The translations under genes and the position numbers were made by a program. This document shows, piece by piece, positions 33,757 through 43,387 of a DNA stretch of 64,000 nt (position 1 is its first letter; every line of letters begins with the position of its first letter). This DNA comes from Paucibacter sp. TC2R-5 (GTDB lineage Bacteria; Pseudomonadota; Gammaproteobacteria; Burkholderiales; Burkholderiaceae_C), in assembly GCF_025717605.1 (NCBI RefSeq), contig NZ_JAJIRQ010000002.1:19884-83883 (forward strand), given 5' to 3'. The notes under the pieces were generated by a model. That model was not told the origin of the DNA and did no database searches. It was given only the letters and a program-made list of their open reading frames with translations.

Positions 33757-34802
33757 ACCGGCTCCTTGCTGACTTCGGGCGGGTCGCTTGGCAAAGGCGG
33801 GGTCTGCAAAGGCGGGGTCAGGTCTTGCAACACATAGATAGGCCGGTGCTTGACCTCGTCGAACACCCGGCCCAAGTATTCCGCAATGATGCCCAGACAG
33901 AGCAGCTGCACGCCGGCCAAAAAGGTGATCGAGGCGGCCAAGGTGGTGAAGCCCGAGACCGGCTGGCCCAGCAAGGTCTTTTCCAGCACGACCCAGAGTC
34001 CAAACACCAAGGACAAGAGCGACACCACGAGCCCCAGCACGGACACCAGGCGCAGCGGGATTTTGGTAAAGGCTGTCAAGCCAACCAGCGCAAAAGACAG
34101 CAGCTGCGCCAACCCGTAGCTGGAGGCACCATGCTCGCGCCGATGCGGCACATAGTCGATCGCCCGCGCTCGGAAGCCAACCCAGGCGAACAAGCCCTTC
34201 ATATAGCGGGCACGCTCGGGCAAGGCGCGCAAAGCCAGCACCACCCGCCTGTCCAGCAGGCGGAAGTCCCCGGCGTTGGGCGGCATATTGATGCGCGAGC
34301 CATGATGAATCAGCCAATAGAACAAGCCGGTGAAGCGACGCCTGAGCAAGGTCTGCGACTCGCTGCGGCCCGTCTGCACGCCGTACACCACATCAAAACC
34401 CTGGCGCCATTCGCTGATCATTTGCAGCGCCGTCGCGATCGGGTGTTGCCCGTCGGCGTCCATGATGATGACCGCATCACCGTCCGCCGCGTCAAGCCCC
34501 GCGCACAGCGCTGCCTCCTTGCCAAAGTTGCGCGACAAGCGCAGCAGCCGCACCGGCAGGCCCTGGTGAATCAGCGCTTGAACCGCCAGGGCGGTGTCAT
34601 CGCTGCTGCCGTCGTCAACGACCAGCAACTCCACTTGCCTGGCTTGGTCTTTAAACGCAAGAGCGAGCGCGGGCAGCAGCTCGGTCAAATTGAGCGCCTC
34701 GTTGAAGGCCGGCAAAACGACGGACAGCAGACCGGGTCGCTCGCGCGGTGGCTGCGTGGGCGAGGCTGGAGGGGTGCAGTGTTCTCTTGTCAATTGATTC
34801 AA
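33753..34802 (-). CDS. GT2 polyprenyl-phosphate glycosyltransferase (GtrB/ArnC-like)
   Basis: 349 residues. GT-A fold with 'SVVLPAFNEALNL', 'VVDDGSSDDT' and the metal site 'IIMDADGQHP'; two C-terminal membrane segments (about 255-310) as in GtrB, ArnC and FlmF. It should transfer a sugar from a nucleotide donor to undecaprenyl phosphate at the cytoplasmic face. Both ends overlap neighbours by 4 bases. A proline-rich tail follows the last helix. Confidence 0.85.
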   Translation of the reverse strand: MNQLTREHCTPPASPTQPPRERPGLLSVVLPAFNEALNLTELLPALALAFKDQARQVELLVVDDGSSDDTALAVQALIHQGLPVRLLRLSRNFGKEAALCAGLDAADGDAVIIMDADGQHPIATALQMISEWRQGFDVVYGVQTGRSESQTLLRRRFTGLFYWLIHHGSRINMPPNAGDFRLLDRRVVLALRALPERARYMKGLFAWVGFRARAIDYVPHRREHGASSYGLAQLLSFALVGLTAFTKIPLRLVSVLGLVVSLLSLVFGLWVVLEKTLLGQPVSGFTTLAASITFLAGVQLLCLGIIAEYLGRVFDEVKHRPIYVLQDLTPPLQTPPLPSDPPEVSKEPV

Positions 34803-36277
34803 CGAATTGAGTTGACGAGCGCGGCATCGGCATCAAGGTCACGCAACAGGCATTGATCTCTATTGCAAGCCAAGGCGTCGCTTCGCAAGGGATCGTCTTT
34901 TGCCAGATGAATAACCTTGAAGGCAGGCGCCGAAGCCTGCCCCGGCATGCCGGCATACAGCCGCCCGGCGGTGTAGAAATAGGCCGAGTAATCAGGCTTG
35001 CTCATATAGCTCAAGCGGCAGCTCTGCGAACCGCAAGCCTGCTCGTAGGCCGCTATCAGGGACTGATCGGAATGCTTGGCCGCCTCTTGCGGCAGCTTGA
35101 AAACAAAGGCCCAGGCGTACAGCAGCAGCAATGCCAGGCCCAGACCCCAACTGATGGTGCGTTCAAACCAGGCTTGCGGGCAGGCCATCACGGCAAGAAT
35201 TGCCAAACCCGGCAAGGCGGTCATTGCATAGGTCCAGATCAGGTTGCTAGCGGCCGAAAACAGCAGCAGCGGTGCGAGCGCGATGCACAGCGCATAGCAG
35301 GCCAGATCCACCCCGCCGTCCGTTTGGTGGAACTGTGCGCGCAAGGCGCCGGCACCTTGGCGGATGCGCAAATAGGGCAGGCGCAGCAGCAAGATCAGCG
35401 CGGCCGGCAAGGCCGCCACAAAGGTGTAGGGCCAGATGATGCCCAGCGGCTGGGCATGCGCGAAGCCATAGCGATCGCCGCTCCAGCCGGGCTGCATGAA
35501 GCGCATCACATGCTCGCCCAAGACGAAGTACTCCATAAAGCCAGGCGTCTTGAGTTCGGCCGCCACATACCAAGGCAGCGCCACCCCCAGACAGATCAAC
35601 CACACCCAAACATCGCTTGCCACTGCCCGAATGGCCGGCCAATGCCGCCGCCAGGCAGCGTGCATAAAGATTGGCAGCAAGGTCAAGACCACGGCGGCCG
35701 GCCCCTTGGTCAACAGCGCCAGGCCCGCCCCGAAACCCAGCCAGCGCGCCAGGCGCAGCCGCTCAGGCGCACTGTGAGAGCGCAAGACCCGCCACCAGGC
35801 GGCCTGCACGAAGAGCGTCGTGGCGGCCAGGGTGGCATCGGTCATCACCGCTCCCGCCGCAATAAAGAACAAGGGGCTCAGCGCCAGCGCCACCAAAACG
35901 ACCAGCGTCTGCAGCCGGCTCAAGCTGCCCTTGAGCATCCAGCCCGCAGCACCCAAGGCGGCGCAACTCCACAGCACAGCGGGAAGGCGTGCCGCCCAGG
36001 GGCTGACGCCGAATACAGTCATGGACAAGGCCTGCGACCAGGTCGACAAAGGCGGCTTGGCCCAAAAAACTTCGGTGGGCGTGATGTGGGGGCTGATCCA
36101 GTCCTGCAGCTGCAACATCAGGCGCGCAATCTCGGCGTACCTAGCCTCGGTATGGTCGGTCAGCGGCAAGCTGGCCAGCGTCAACAAGCGCAGCAGCAGG
36201 ATCAGCGCCAGCAGCCCGTACCAGACGCGCTGCGGACTGCCTTGGGGGTGACCGGGAGACTGGGGTAATTTCGGCAC
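34799..36277 (-). CDS. GT39 family glycosyltransferase, ArnT-like
   Basis: 492 residues with a GTG start (codons read GTG-CCG-AAA). About ten to twelve membrane segments; the ArnT/PMT active-site block 'DHTEARYAEIARLML' with its acidic residues and 'FWAKPPLSTWSQAL' lie in the first periplasmic loop. Such enzymes move a sugar from a polyprenyl phosphate to lipid A or a protein on the periplasmic side. First gene of the operon, so the other three functions feed it. A divergent secreted-protein gene starts 268 bases away. Confidence 0.85.
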   Translation of the reverse strand: MPKLPQSPGHPQGSPQRVWYGLLALILLLRLLTLASLPLTDHTEARYAEIARLMLQLQDWISPHITPTEVFWAKPPLSTWSQALSMTVFGVSPWAARLPAVLWSCAALGAAGWMLKGSLSRLQTLVVLVALALSPLFFIAAGAVMTDATLAATTLFVQAAWWRVLRSHSAPERLRLARWLGFGAGLALLTKGPAAVVLTLLPIFMHAAWRRHWPAIRAVASDVWVWLICLGVALPWYVAAELKTPGFMEYFVLGEHVMRFMQPGWSGDRYGFAHAQPLGIIWPYTFVAALPAALILLLRLPYLRIRQGAGALRAQFHQTDGGVDLACYALCIALAPLLLFSAASNLIWTYAMTALPGLAILAVMACPQAWFERTISWGLGLALLLLYAWAFVFKLPQEAAKHSDQSLIAAYEQACGSQSCRLSYMSKPDYSAYFYTAGRLYAGMPGQASAPAFKVIHLAKDDPLRSDALACNRDQCLLRDLDADAALVNSIR

Positions 36278-36545
36278 AGGGGATGCAAAGTAGATAGCGT
36301 TTCAATGATGCCACCGTACATCCGGGGGGACTGTGACAAGTTCCTTCGCAGTTGACAGAAGTCAATCCCTGCAACGTATGGGCAACAAACTGAGCCGGCG
36401 GGCGGCGCCTGCTACTGAATTTGTCATCTTCGGTCGAGACACACAGCTGCAGCGCCCTCGCCCAGCAAGATGAATGCGTCTTCTCACCGAGACAGACCGG
36501 CAGCAATGCCGCCCTTTCATTCATTCATTTCAAGCTGACTTCACC

Positions 36546-37412
36546 ATGCCCATCCACACCATGCTTTTCTCTATGCCGCGCCGCGCTTTGCCGGCTTTTT
36601 TGTCCCTCGGCCTGCTCCTGCTCGGGTCAGCTTTGCCCGCCACTTCGGCGCAGGCCGAGGAGGCCATGTCCGCCCATGAAACCCTGTCCCGGGCCGGCCT
36701 GAGCGGCATGGATCTGAACCTGCAGATCGAAAAAGTGCTGCCGGCAGGCGCCAGCGGCGTGCCCAACCAGGGTGCAATCGTCAAACGCTATCTGCCGCGC
36801 GGCCAGTGGACCTCACAAGGCGCCGGAGGTAGCGGTCACCGGGTGGCCAGCGGCAGCTATCAGCTGAGCCACCGTGGCCACAACACCGTTGAAGATCGCT
36901 CGGTCGAAACCGGCGGCCAGCTGCAATCCACCACCCGCTACACCTTTGAATCGGCGCAGAGCGGCACATGGGTGCAGACCCTGAGCAACGGCAACCAGGT
37001 GCTCAGCGGCCACTTCACGGCCACACCCAGCCAGCCGAGCGCGGCTCAACTGCTGGCGCCGGCCAGCAATGCCGGCCTGCATGTGGCGCTGATCATCAAG
37101 TCGGCCGTCGCCCCGCAGCTGCCGCCGGGCGTCTACCCGACCGCAGGGCTGGTGCTGCAGACCTATGCGCAAGACGGCACTTTGACCTTGCAGGGTTTCG
37201 GGCCGGGCAATATCAACTCCAAAGCCACTTTCAGCTACAAACGCTTGTCGGCCAACACGGCGGTGGAGGAAGCCATCCAGACCAGCGACTTCTTCAGCTG
37301 GCCCTACACCATGGTCTACACCTTCAAGACACCCAACTCCGGCACCTGGTATCAAAGCTTGAACAACGGTCTGATCCAATTCTCGGGTACCTTCGATACC
37401 TTCCCACGCTGA
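36546..37412 (+). CDS. Secreted protein with internal domain duplication, unknown function
   Basis: 288 residues from ATG 36546. Signal peptide to about residue 38 (TSAQAEE). The mature protein holds two related modules: residues 131-160 and 257-286 match at about 14 of 30 positions, with core words 'YTFESAQSGTW' and 'YTFKTPNSGTW', both followed by a SxNNG-like turn and a '.SG.F' strand. Beta-rich, no cysteine, no known domain recognised. The membrane AraC gene follows after 44 bases, suggesting joint expression. Confidence 0.65.
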   Translation: MPIHTMLFSMPRRALPAFLSLGLLLLGSALPATSAQAEEAMSAHETLSRAGLSGMDLNLQIEKVLPAGASGVPNQGAIVKRYLPRGQWTSQGAGGSGHRVASGSYQLSHRGHNTVEDRSVETGGQLQSTTRYTFESAQSGTWVQTLSNGNQVLSGHFTATPSQPSAAQLLAPASNAGLHVALIIKSAVAPQLPPGVYPTAGLVLQTYAQDGTLTLQGFGPGNINSKATFSYKRLSANTAVEEAIQTSDFFSWPYTMVYTFKTPNSGTWYQSLNNGLIQFSGTFDTFPR

Positions 37413-37456
37413 AGGCAAGGCAAGCCAAGCAAGAGGCCAAACTCCGCAGCCCGTCC

Positions 37457-38572
37457 ATGATTGATTCCATCGAAACGCAGAAAGCCTGGTTTTTGTTTTC
37501 CTTCAGCCTGGGCTGCTGGACCTTGCTGACCTTGCTGCTGAGCCGGCGCAGCGAGCGCCGCAGCCGGCTGACCATGGCCGCCTTTGTGGCGCTCTTGATG
37601 CTGCCGCCGCTGAATGCCTATCTGAGCCTGGCGCGCAGCGGCGTGCCCCTGCCCTGGCTGGAAGCCTTGCGCTATCAATTGACATGGGCCTGGGGGCCCT
37701 TGATGCTGATCAGTGTGCGCCAGGCCTTGCTGCTGGCACCGGCTTCAGCCCTGCCCACGGCGCTGCACTTCTTGCCCCTGGGCTTGAGCATCGCCGCTGC
37801 GGCGGGCGGGGCCAGTTGGCTGGGCGCCCCCGCCTTGGTGTGGGTCTTGCTCGTGCAGGTGCTGAGCTATTGCGGCTATTGCCTTTGGCTGCTGCGCCGG
37901 CACAAAAGCAAGCTGCAGCATTTGCTGCAAGACCATCGCAACACCAGCTACTACTGGCTGCTCTACCTGGCATTAGGCCTGTTCGCAGCCACTTGCTTCG
38001 ATCTGGCGATTTACGCCTTGATCGGGCTGGATATGCTGCCGCCCCAAGCGCTGCTGCAGGGTTCGGCCATGGTGTTGGCGCTGTATGTCAATCTGATCGC
38101 CTTGTTCGCCGTCTATCAGCCCGAGACCTTCATTCGGCAAAGCGAAGACAAACAAACGGTGGCGCTCGCCACCGCCACCGAAGCCCAGCCCGCCTTGCGC
38201 GCGGTGGAGCTGTCGCCCACGGCAGCCCACGAACTCAGCGAGCGCTTGCAGCAAGTTGTCAGCCTGCACAAGCCGCACCAAGACGAGGCGATGTCGCTGG
38301 CCAAGCTGGCCGCCTTGCTGGACATCAGCTCGCACCAACTCTCCGAGCTGCTCAATCTTCATCTGGGCAGCAGCTTCTACGACTACCTGAACGAGCTACG
38401 TTACCAAGAAGCGCTGCAGATGTTGGACAGCCAAGACTCGCCGACCTTGACCGTGGCCGACATCGCCTACCGCGCCGGCTTCAACAACCGCAACAGCTTC
38501 TACAAGGTCTTCAAGGACAAAACCGGCGCCACGCCCGCTGAGTACCGAAAGACCCGGCGCCGCCAGGCTTGA
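37457..38572 (+). CDS. Membrane-bound AraC family regulator
   Basis: 371 residues from ATG 37457; a longer frame inside the previous gene is a shadow. Residues 1-220 contain about seven hydrophobic segments; the C-terminal 110 residues have two HTH motifs, 'LAALLDISSHQLSELLN' and 'VADIAYRAGFNNRNSFYKVFK'. This is the layout of membrane-sensing AraC regulators, where the input comes from the envelope. Its partner is probably the secreted protein just upstream. Targets unknown. Confidence 0.8.
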   Translation: MIDSIETQKAWFLFSFSLGCWTLLTLLLSRRSERRSRLTMAAFVALLMLPPLNAYLSLARSGVPLPWLEALRYQLTWAWGPLMLISVRQALLLAPASALPTALHFLPLGLSIAAAAGGASWLGAPALVWVLLVQVLSYCGYCLWLLRRHKSKLQHLLQDHRNTSYYWLLYLALGLFAATCFDLAIYALIGLDMLPPQALLQGSAMVLALYVNLIALFAVYQPETFIRQSEDKQTVALATATEAQPALRAVELSPTAAHELSERLQQVVSLHKPHQDEAMSLAKLAALLDISSHQLSELLNLHLGSSFYDYLNELRYQEALQMLDSQDSPTLTVADIAYRAGFNNRNSFYKVFKDKTGATPAEYRKTRRRQA

Positions 38573-38687
38573 GCCGCCCAAGCCGCAGTCACCGCGCGCC
38601 ACATCAGGGCGATCACGCTCCTTCGCTCGCTGAGAGAGCCCCTGACTGGCAAGCGCTAAGGCGGGCGGTCTGTCACTCAAGAACTCG

Positions 38688-40829
38688 CTAAATAGCCAGC
38701 GGGTCCACATCAACTGCCCAGCGCATCAGCCCTTTGTGCTCGCGCTTGAGCGCATGTAGCTCGGGGTTCCACAGCCACAACAGTCGCTGCAAGGCGCTGC
38801 GGCTGGGAGCCTCGACCAGCATCTGCATGCGTTCGACGTTAGCAATGCGGGCCACGCTCATCGGGATACAGGGGTAGATCAAGACCTCGGCGGCCTCCGG
38901 CAAGGCTTGAGCCCAACGAGCGGCGGCATCCAGAAAAGCCTTGGCCACTTCAGGTGTGCGCGCCTCGGCGCGCAGCATCGCCAAATGCGCAAACGGGGGC
39001 AAGCCGGCCGACTCTCGCTCGGCCAGCTGGCTTTTGGCGAAGTCCTCGAAATCATGCTTGGCCAAGGCCTTGTAGAGCGCATGCTCGGGGTGCCAGGTCT
39101 GCACCCACATCTCGCTGCGAGCCGCTTGTTCCGCGTCGCGGCCAGCCCGCCCGCCCGCCTGCATCAACAGTGCAAAAAGACGCTCAGGCGCACGGAAGTC
39201 GCTGCTGAACAGCGCGCCGTCCGGGTTGACGGCCGCGACAAAAGTGATGCGGCGGAAGTCATGGCCCTTGGTGATCATCTGCGTGCCGACGACGATGTCG
39301 ACCTCGCCCGCGTGGACGGCGCTCATATGCGCTTCCAGCTCACCCTTGAGCTTGGTCGAGTCGGCATCGATGCGCAGCACGCGCGCGCCGGGCAATTGCT
39401 CGCGCAGCTGCTCCTCGAGCCGCTCGGTGCCACGGCCCAAGGGTGCGATGTCCTGGTTGCCGCAGGTCGGGCAGGCACTCGGCACCCGCTCGCTGAAGCC
39501 GCAATGGTGGCAGCGCAAGCTGCGATCACCCTTATGGAACACACGCCAGGCGCTGCAATGCGGGCAGTCGCTCTTCCAATTGCATTCGCTGCAATGCAGC
39601 ACCGGCGCATAGCCACGCCGGTTCAAGAAGATCAGGCTTTGCTCGCCGCGCTCCAGGCGAAGGCGCAAGGCATCCAGCAGCGGCCTTGTCAGCGCCGTCG
39701 TCACGCCTTTGCTCAGCGGCATCAAGCGCATATCAAACAGGCGTACGCGCGGCAGCGCACCGCCGCCGATGCGCTCCGGCAAGGCCAGGCGTTTGTAACG
39801 TCCCTGATTGGCGTGCTGCCAACTTTCGAGCGAAGGCGTGGCCGAGCCCAAGATGACCGGGATCTTCTCCAGATGCGCGCGGTAGACCGCCAGATCGCGG
39901 GCCGAGTAACGGGCACCGTCCTGCTGCTTGTAGGACGGGTCATGCTCTTCGTCGACGACGATCAGGCCCAGCCTGGGCATAGAGGCAAACACCGCCAGCC
40001 GCGTGCCCAAGACCAGCTCTGCCTGCCCCTCATGTGCGGCTAACCAGTTACGCAGGCGCTGCGCCGGTGTCAGGCCGCTGTGCAAGGAGACCAGCACGCG
40101 GCCGACAAAGCGCTCGGCAAAGCGGGCCTCCAACTGCGGCGTCAAGTTGATCTCTGGCACCAAGACCAAGACTTGGCGGCCCTGCTTCAAGGCGTGCTCG
40201 GCGGCGCGCAGATAGACCTCGGTTTTGCCGCTACCGGTAACGCCGTAGAGCAAGACCGGCGCTTGGGCGCCCTTGGCAGTAGCCAAGGCGGGCTCGGTCA
40301 GCAGCGCGTCCAGCTGGGCCAGCACTTCGGCCTGGGCGGGGCTCAGCGTGTGTCGGCTCGGGCTGGCTTGAACTGGCGCGGCAATCTGCTCGGCCACCCA
40401 TTTGCGCATGCGTTTCAGGCGCAGCTGCAACTGCGGGCTCTCAAGTTCGCGCAACTGCGGCGGCAATACCGACAAAGCCACCTCGCCCACCCCGCGTTGG
40501 TAATAAGCGGCGGCAAATTCGAGCAGCCGGCACCAGCTCGGGCTCAGCGGCGTCAAACCCTCCAGTACGGCCAAAATGGCGCGCAATTTGCTGGGGTCGG
40601 CATACTCGGTCGGCTCAAGAGCCTGCGCGCCGCGCGGCCAAACAATACCCAGTAACTCGCGCTTGCCCAGTGGCACCCGCACCAAACTACCGGGGGCCAG
40701 GACCACCTCGGATACATAGTCGAGCGGCCCGCCGATGCCGCTGTGTTGGGGCGCGTCTACGGCCACTTTGATTCGCGGCAAATCTGCTCCGACCGGCGCC
40801 CTCATCAGCTGCTGCGCTGTATCAACCAT
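38688..40829 (-). CDS. priA: Primosomal protein N' (replication restart helicase PriA)
   Basis: 713 residues. N-terminal 3' DNA-end-binding domain, Walker A 'YGVTGSGKTEVYLR', DEEH box 'VVDEEHDPSYKQ', zinc-binding cysteines in 'CSECNWKSDCPHC' and 'CHHCGFSERVPSACPTC', and helicase motifs V-VI ('GTQMITKGHDF', 'QAGGRAGR'). It reloads the replisome at collapsed forks. Upstream, the gap to hemE carries DnaA-box-like sites. Length normal for the family. Confidence 0.95.
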   Translation of the reverse strand: MVDTAQQLMRAPVGADLPRIKVAVDAPQHSGIGGPLDYVSEVVLAPGSLVRVPLGKRELLGIVWPRGAQALEPTEYADPSKLRAILAVLEGLTPLSPSWCRLLEFAAAYYQRGVGEVALSVLPPQLRELESPQLQLRLKRMRKWVAEQIAAPVQASPSRHTLSPAQAEVLAQLDALLTEPALATAKGAQAPVLLYGVTGSGKTEVYLRAAEHALKQGRQVLVLVPEINLTPQLEARFAERFVGRVLVSLHSGLTPAQRLRNWLAAHEGQAELVLGTRLAVFASMPRLGLIVVDEEHDPSYKQQDGARYSARDLAVYRAHLEKIPVILGSATPSLESWQHANQGRYKRLALPERIGGGALPRVRLFDMRLMPLSKGVTTALTRPLLDALRLRLERGEQSLIFLNRRGYAPVLHCSECNWKSDCPHCSAWRVFHKGDRSLRCHHCGFSERVPSACPTCGNQDIAPLGRGTERLEEQLREQLPGARVLRIDADSTKLKGELEAHMSAVHAGEVDIVVGTQMITKGHDFRRITFVAAVNPDGALFSSDFRAPERLFALLMQAGGRAGRDAEQAARSEMWVQTWHPEHALYKALAKHDFEDFAKSQLAERESAGLPPFAHLAMLRAEARTPEVAKAFLDAAARWAQALPEAAEVLIYPCIPMSVARIANVERMQMLVEAPSRSALQRLLWLWNPELHALKREHKGLMRWAVDVDPLAI

Positions 40830-41192
40830 AGGACCTGGCCCGCGCTGACTCAGGCTTTGATTGAACTTTTGCGCTTAAGTGCATGATTTCAAAGGACTCA
40901 GCGGCGAATCCACAAAATCTGTGGATAACTTTGTGGGGAAAGTTCTAAGAGTTGGTTTTTACTCAACTTGTCGTCGCCAGGACCCAGGCTTGACCGTTCC
41001 CAATATGCCGCAGACAGGCTCTTATAAATCAAGTACTTAGCTCGCAATCGGGAAAACACTTAGCTGCAGTGCAATATCGAAGCTCTTGTCTGCTCGCTCG
41101 CCTCAAACTGGGGATAAGTCCCGACCCTAAGTGCTCACTTCACATTCACAAAGCCATCTAATTGGGTTTGAGCGGGCTCAGCCCGCCCCGAA
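40830..41192. promoter_or_regulatory. priA-hemE gap with DnaA-box-like sites
   Basis: 363 bases without a gene, AT-richer than flanks. It has one exact DnaA box (TGTGGATAA, 40920-40928), paired head-to-head with a near match to form ATCCACA-N5-TGTGGAT (40908-40926), plus TGTGGGGAA (40932-40940) and TGGGGATAA (41109-41117). Another word recurs: TACTTAGCT (41034), CACTTAGCT (41057) and its inverse CTAAGTGCT (41127). Near hemE a short hairpin GCGGGC-TCA-GCCCGC (41172-41186) lies just after the hemE stop. It serves at least as the priA promoter region. Confidence 0.55.
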
Positions 41193-42278
41193 TTAGGCCC
41201 TTATGCGGCGCGAATGCGCATGCACCTCATCCACCAGCACCGAAACTATTTCAGGCGGGGTGAATTGGCTGATGCCATGCCCCAAATTGAACACATGGCC
41301 GTCCCAAGTGCCATCGGCACGACGCGGGTTGCCGAAGCTGTCCAGTACCGCGCGTACCTGCTCGCGCACTGCGTCGGGCGGGGCGAACAAGACGTTCGGG
41401 TCCAGATTGCCTTGTAGCGCCACGCGGCTGCCGACTTGGGCGCGCGCACGGCCCAAATTGGCCGTCCAGTCCAGGCCCACCGCATCGGCGCCGGCATCGG
41501 CGATCTCGTCCAGCCAGAGCGCGCCACCCTTGGTGAACAGGATGCGCGGGATGCGCTGGCCTTCATGCTCGGTCTTGACCTGCGCCAGCACGCGGCGCGA
41601 ATAGTCAAGGCTGAAGCGCTGGAACATGCCGTCGGCCAGCACGCCGCCCCAGCTGTCGAACAGCATCACCGCTTGCGCGCCGGCTTCGATCTGTGCGTTC
41701 AGGTAAGCGGCTACCGCATCGGCATTGATGCTGAGGATGCGGTGCATCAGATCGGGGCGCGCATACATCAGGCTCTTGACCTGGCGGTAGTCGTCCGAGC
41801 CGCCGCCCTCGACCATATAGCAGGCCAGCGTCCAGGGGCTGCCGGAGAAGCCGATCAGCGGCACGCGGCCATTGAGCGCCTTGCGGATCGACGCGACCGC
41901 GTCGAACACATAACGCAGTTTTTCCATATCTGGCACCGCCAAGGCATTGACGGCCGCCTCGTCACGCACCACTTTCGCGAATTTGGGGCCCTCCCCGATT
42001 TGGAAGGACAGGCCCAGGCCCATCGCGTCCGGCACGGTCAGGATGTCGCTGAACAAAATGGCGGCATCAAGGTCGTAGCGTTCCAACGGCTGCAGCGTCA
42101 CCTCGGTGGCGTAATCGCGATTGGTGGCCAGGCCCATAAAGCTGCCGGCCTTGGCGCGGGTGGCGCGGTACTCGGGCAAGTAGCGCCCGGCCTGACGCAT
42201 CAGCCAGACAGGGGTGTAGTCGGTGGGCTGGCGCAGGCAAGCGCGCAGAAAGGTGTCGTTCAGAAGAGGTGCATGCAT
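41193..42278 (-). CDS. hemE: Uroporphyrinogen decarboxylase
   Basis: 361 residues from the ATG at 42278; longer upstream frame is a shadow of the divergent ligase region. Signature motifs '[15 protein letters not shown]' and '[16 protein letters not shown]', and the conserved Asp in '[12 protein letters not shown]'. It removes four carboxylates from uroporphyrinogen III to give coproporphyrinogen III in haem synthesis. Cytoplasmic. Single gene, next to priA on the same strand. Confidence 0.97.
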   Translation of the reverse strand: MHAPLLNDTFLRACLRQPTDYTPVWLMRQAGRYLPEYRATRAKAGSFMGLATNRDYATEVTLQPLERYDLDAAILFSDILTVPDAMGLGLSFQIGEGPKFAKVVRDEAAVNALAVPDMEKLRYVFDAVASIRKALNGRVPLIGFSGSPWTLACYMVEGGGSDDYRQVKSLMYARPDLMHRILSINADAVAAYLNAQIEAGAQAVMLFDSWGGVLADGMFQRFSLDYSRRVLAQVKTEHEGQRIPRILFTKGGALWLDEIADAGADAVGLDWTANLGRARAQVGSRVALQGNLDPNVLFAPPDAVREQVRAVLDSFGNPRRADGTWDGHVFNLGHGISQFTPPEIVSVLVDEVHAHSRRIRA

Positions 42279-42387
42279 AGTGCGGGGATTATCCAATGCG
42301 CCGCGCCTATTCTTGGGGCTGACGCCAGCGGCTTTGCGGCTAATCAATACAGCAGTACGCTCGCTCCTGGCAAATTGGAGGTTTCCC

Positions 42388-43248
42388 ATGCACAGACGCC
42401 AGCTCCTCTGCGCTTCGGTTTTCGGTCTCTTGCTGCTGCGCCATGGCCGGCCAGCACTCGCCGCCGACAGCAACATCCTCCTCGCCAACGTCTATCGCGA
42501 AGGCATAGACCCCGCCGACTACTGGGTCAGCGAGAAGCTGGATGGCGTGCGCGGGATTTGGGATGGCCAGACCTTGCGTCATCGCAGCGGCAATCCGGTG
42601 CATGCGCCGAAGTGGTTCACCGATGCGCTGCCCCCGGTACCGCTGGACGGCGAGTTATCGATTGCGCGCCAGAGTTTCGACAAGCTTTCCGCCATCGTGC
42701 GAAGGGATGTGCCCATCGACGAGGAATGGCGGCAGGTGCAATACATGATCTTTGAAATGCCCGATGCGCCGGGCAGCTTTACCGAGCGCATCGCGCTGAT
42801 GCACGCCACCATCAGCAAGGCCAATATCAATCACGGCGCGCCCTGGCTGCGGCCGGTCGAGCAATTTCGCGTCGCCGACCGCAGGGCGCTCGCGGCCAAG
42901 CTAAAAGAGCTCGTCAAGCTCGGTGCCGAAGGGCTGGTGCTGCACCGGGCCGAGGCAGCCTATGTGACCGGTCGCAGCGACGTGCTGCTGAAGCTCAAAC
43001 CTATGCTGGACACCGAAGCGACCGTCGTTGGCCACATGCCCGGCAAGGGACGCCATTTGGGCAAGATGGGGGCCTTGCTGCTGGAGACGCCCGAGGGGCG
43101 GCGCTTTCGTCTCGGCAGCGGGTTTTCCGATGCCGATCGCGCCAATCCACCACCGATTGGTACCGTGGTGACCTATCGTTACCGTGATCTGACTTCGACG
43201 GGCTTGCCGAAGTTTGCAAGCTATCTGAGGGTGCGGGAAAGCTTCTGA
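42388..43248 (+). CDS. Exported ATP-dependent DNA ligase (LigE-like)
   Basis: 286 residues from ATG 42388, with GGAG 13 bases upstream. N-terminal signal peptide (MHRRQLL... ending ALA at about 26), weakly twin-arginine-like. The mature start gives the ligase nucleotidyl motif '[12 protein letters not shown]' (motif I Lys), then 'DGELSIAR' (motif III) and 'EGLVLHR' (motif IV), 'LLKLKP' (motif V); an OB-fold tail follows. Minimal periplasmic ligases of this group are suspected of repairing DNA taken up from outside. Good assignment. Confidence 0.85.
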   Translation: MHRRQLLCASVFGLLLLRHGRPALAADSNILLANVYREGIDPADYWVSEKLDGVRGIWDGQTLRHRSGNPVHAPKWFTDALPPVPLDGELSIARQSFDKLSAIVRRDVPIDEEWRQVQYMIFEMPDAPGSFTERIALMHATISKANINHGAPWLRPVEQFRVADRRALAAKLKELVKLGAEGLVLHRAEAAYVTGRSDVLLKLKPMLDTEATVVGHMPGKGRHLGKMGALLLETPEGRRFRLGSGFSDADRANPPPIGTVVTYRYRDLTSTGLPKFASYLRVRESF

Positions 43249-43387
43249 GTCGGTACGAGGCAGGTCGGGAAGTAACGCGTTTCTTTGCAACACCACAAAG
43301 ACGCTGCGATACTGCGCCCGATCTTGATTCTGATCAGGGCGACACCACCTGCGGGGTGGTTCCAATCACCGACCGGAGGATTTCAAA

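Noticed and set aside
34853-36268. 471-codon plus frame opposite the ArnT-like gene
   Set aside because: Gln/Arg/Gly-rich shadow; the minus-strand gene has a clear membrane protein pattern.
40830-41192. Chromosomal origin oriC
   Set aside because: Only one exact DnaA box, dnaA is not in the window, and betaproteobacterial origins normally lie by dnaA; reported as a DnaA-box cluster instead.
41436-42755. 439-codon plus frame opposite hemE
   Set aside because: Shadow of hemE and ligase start region.
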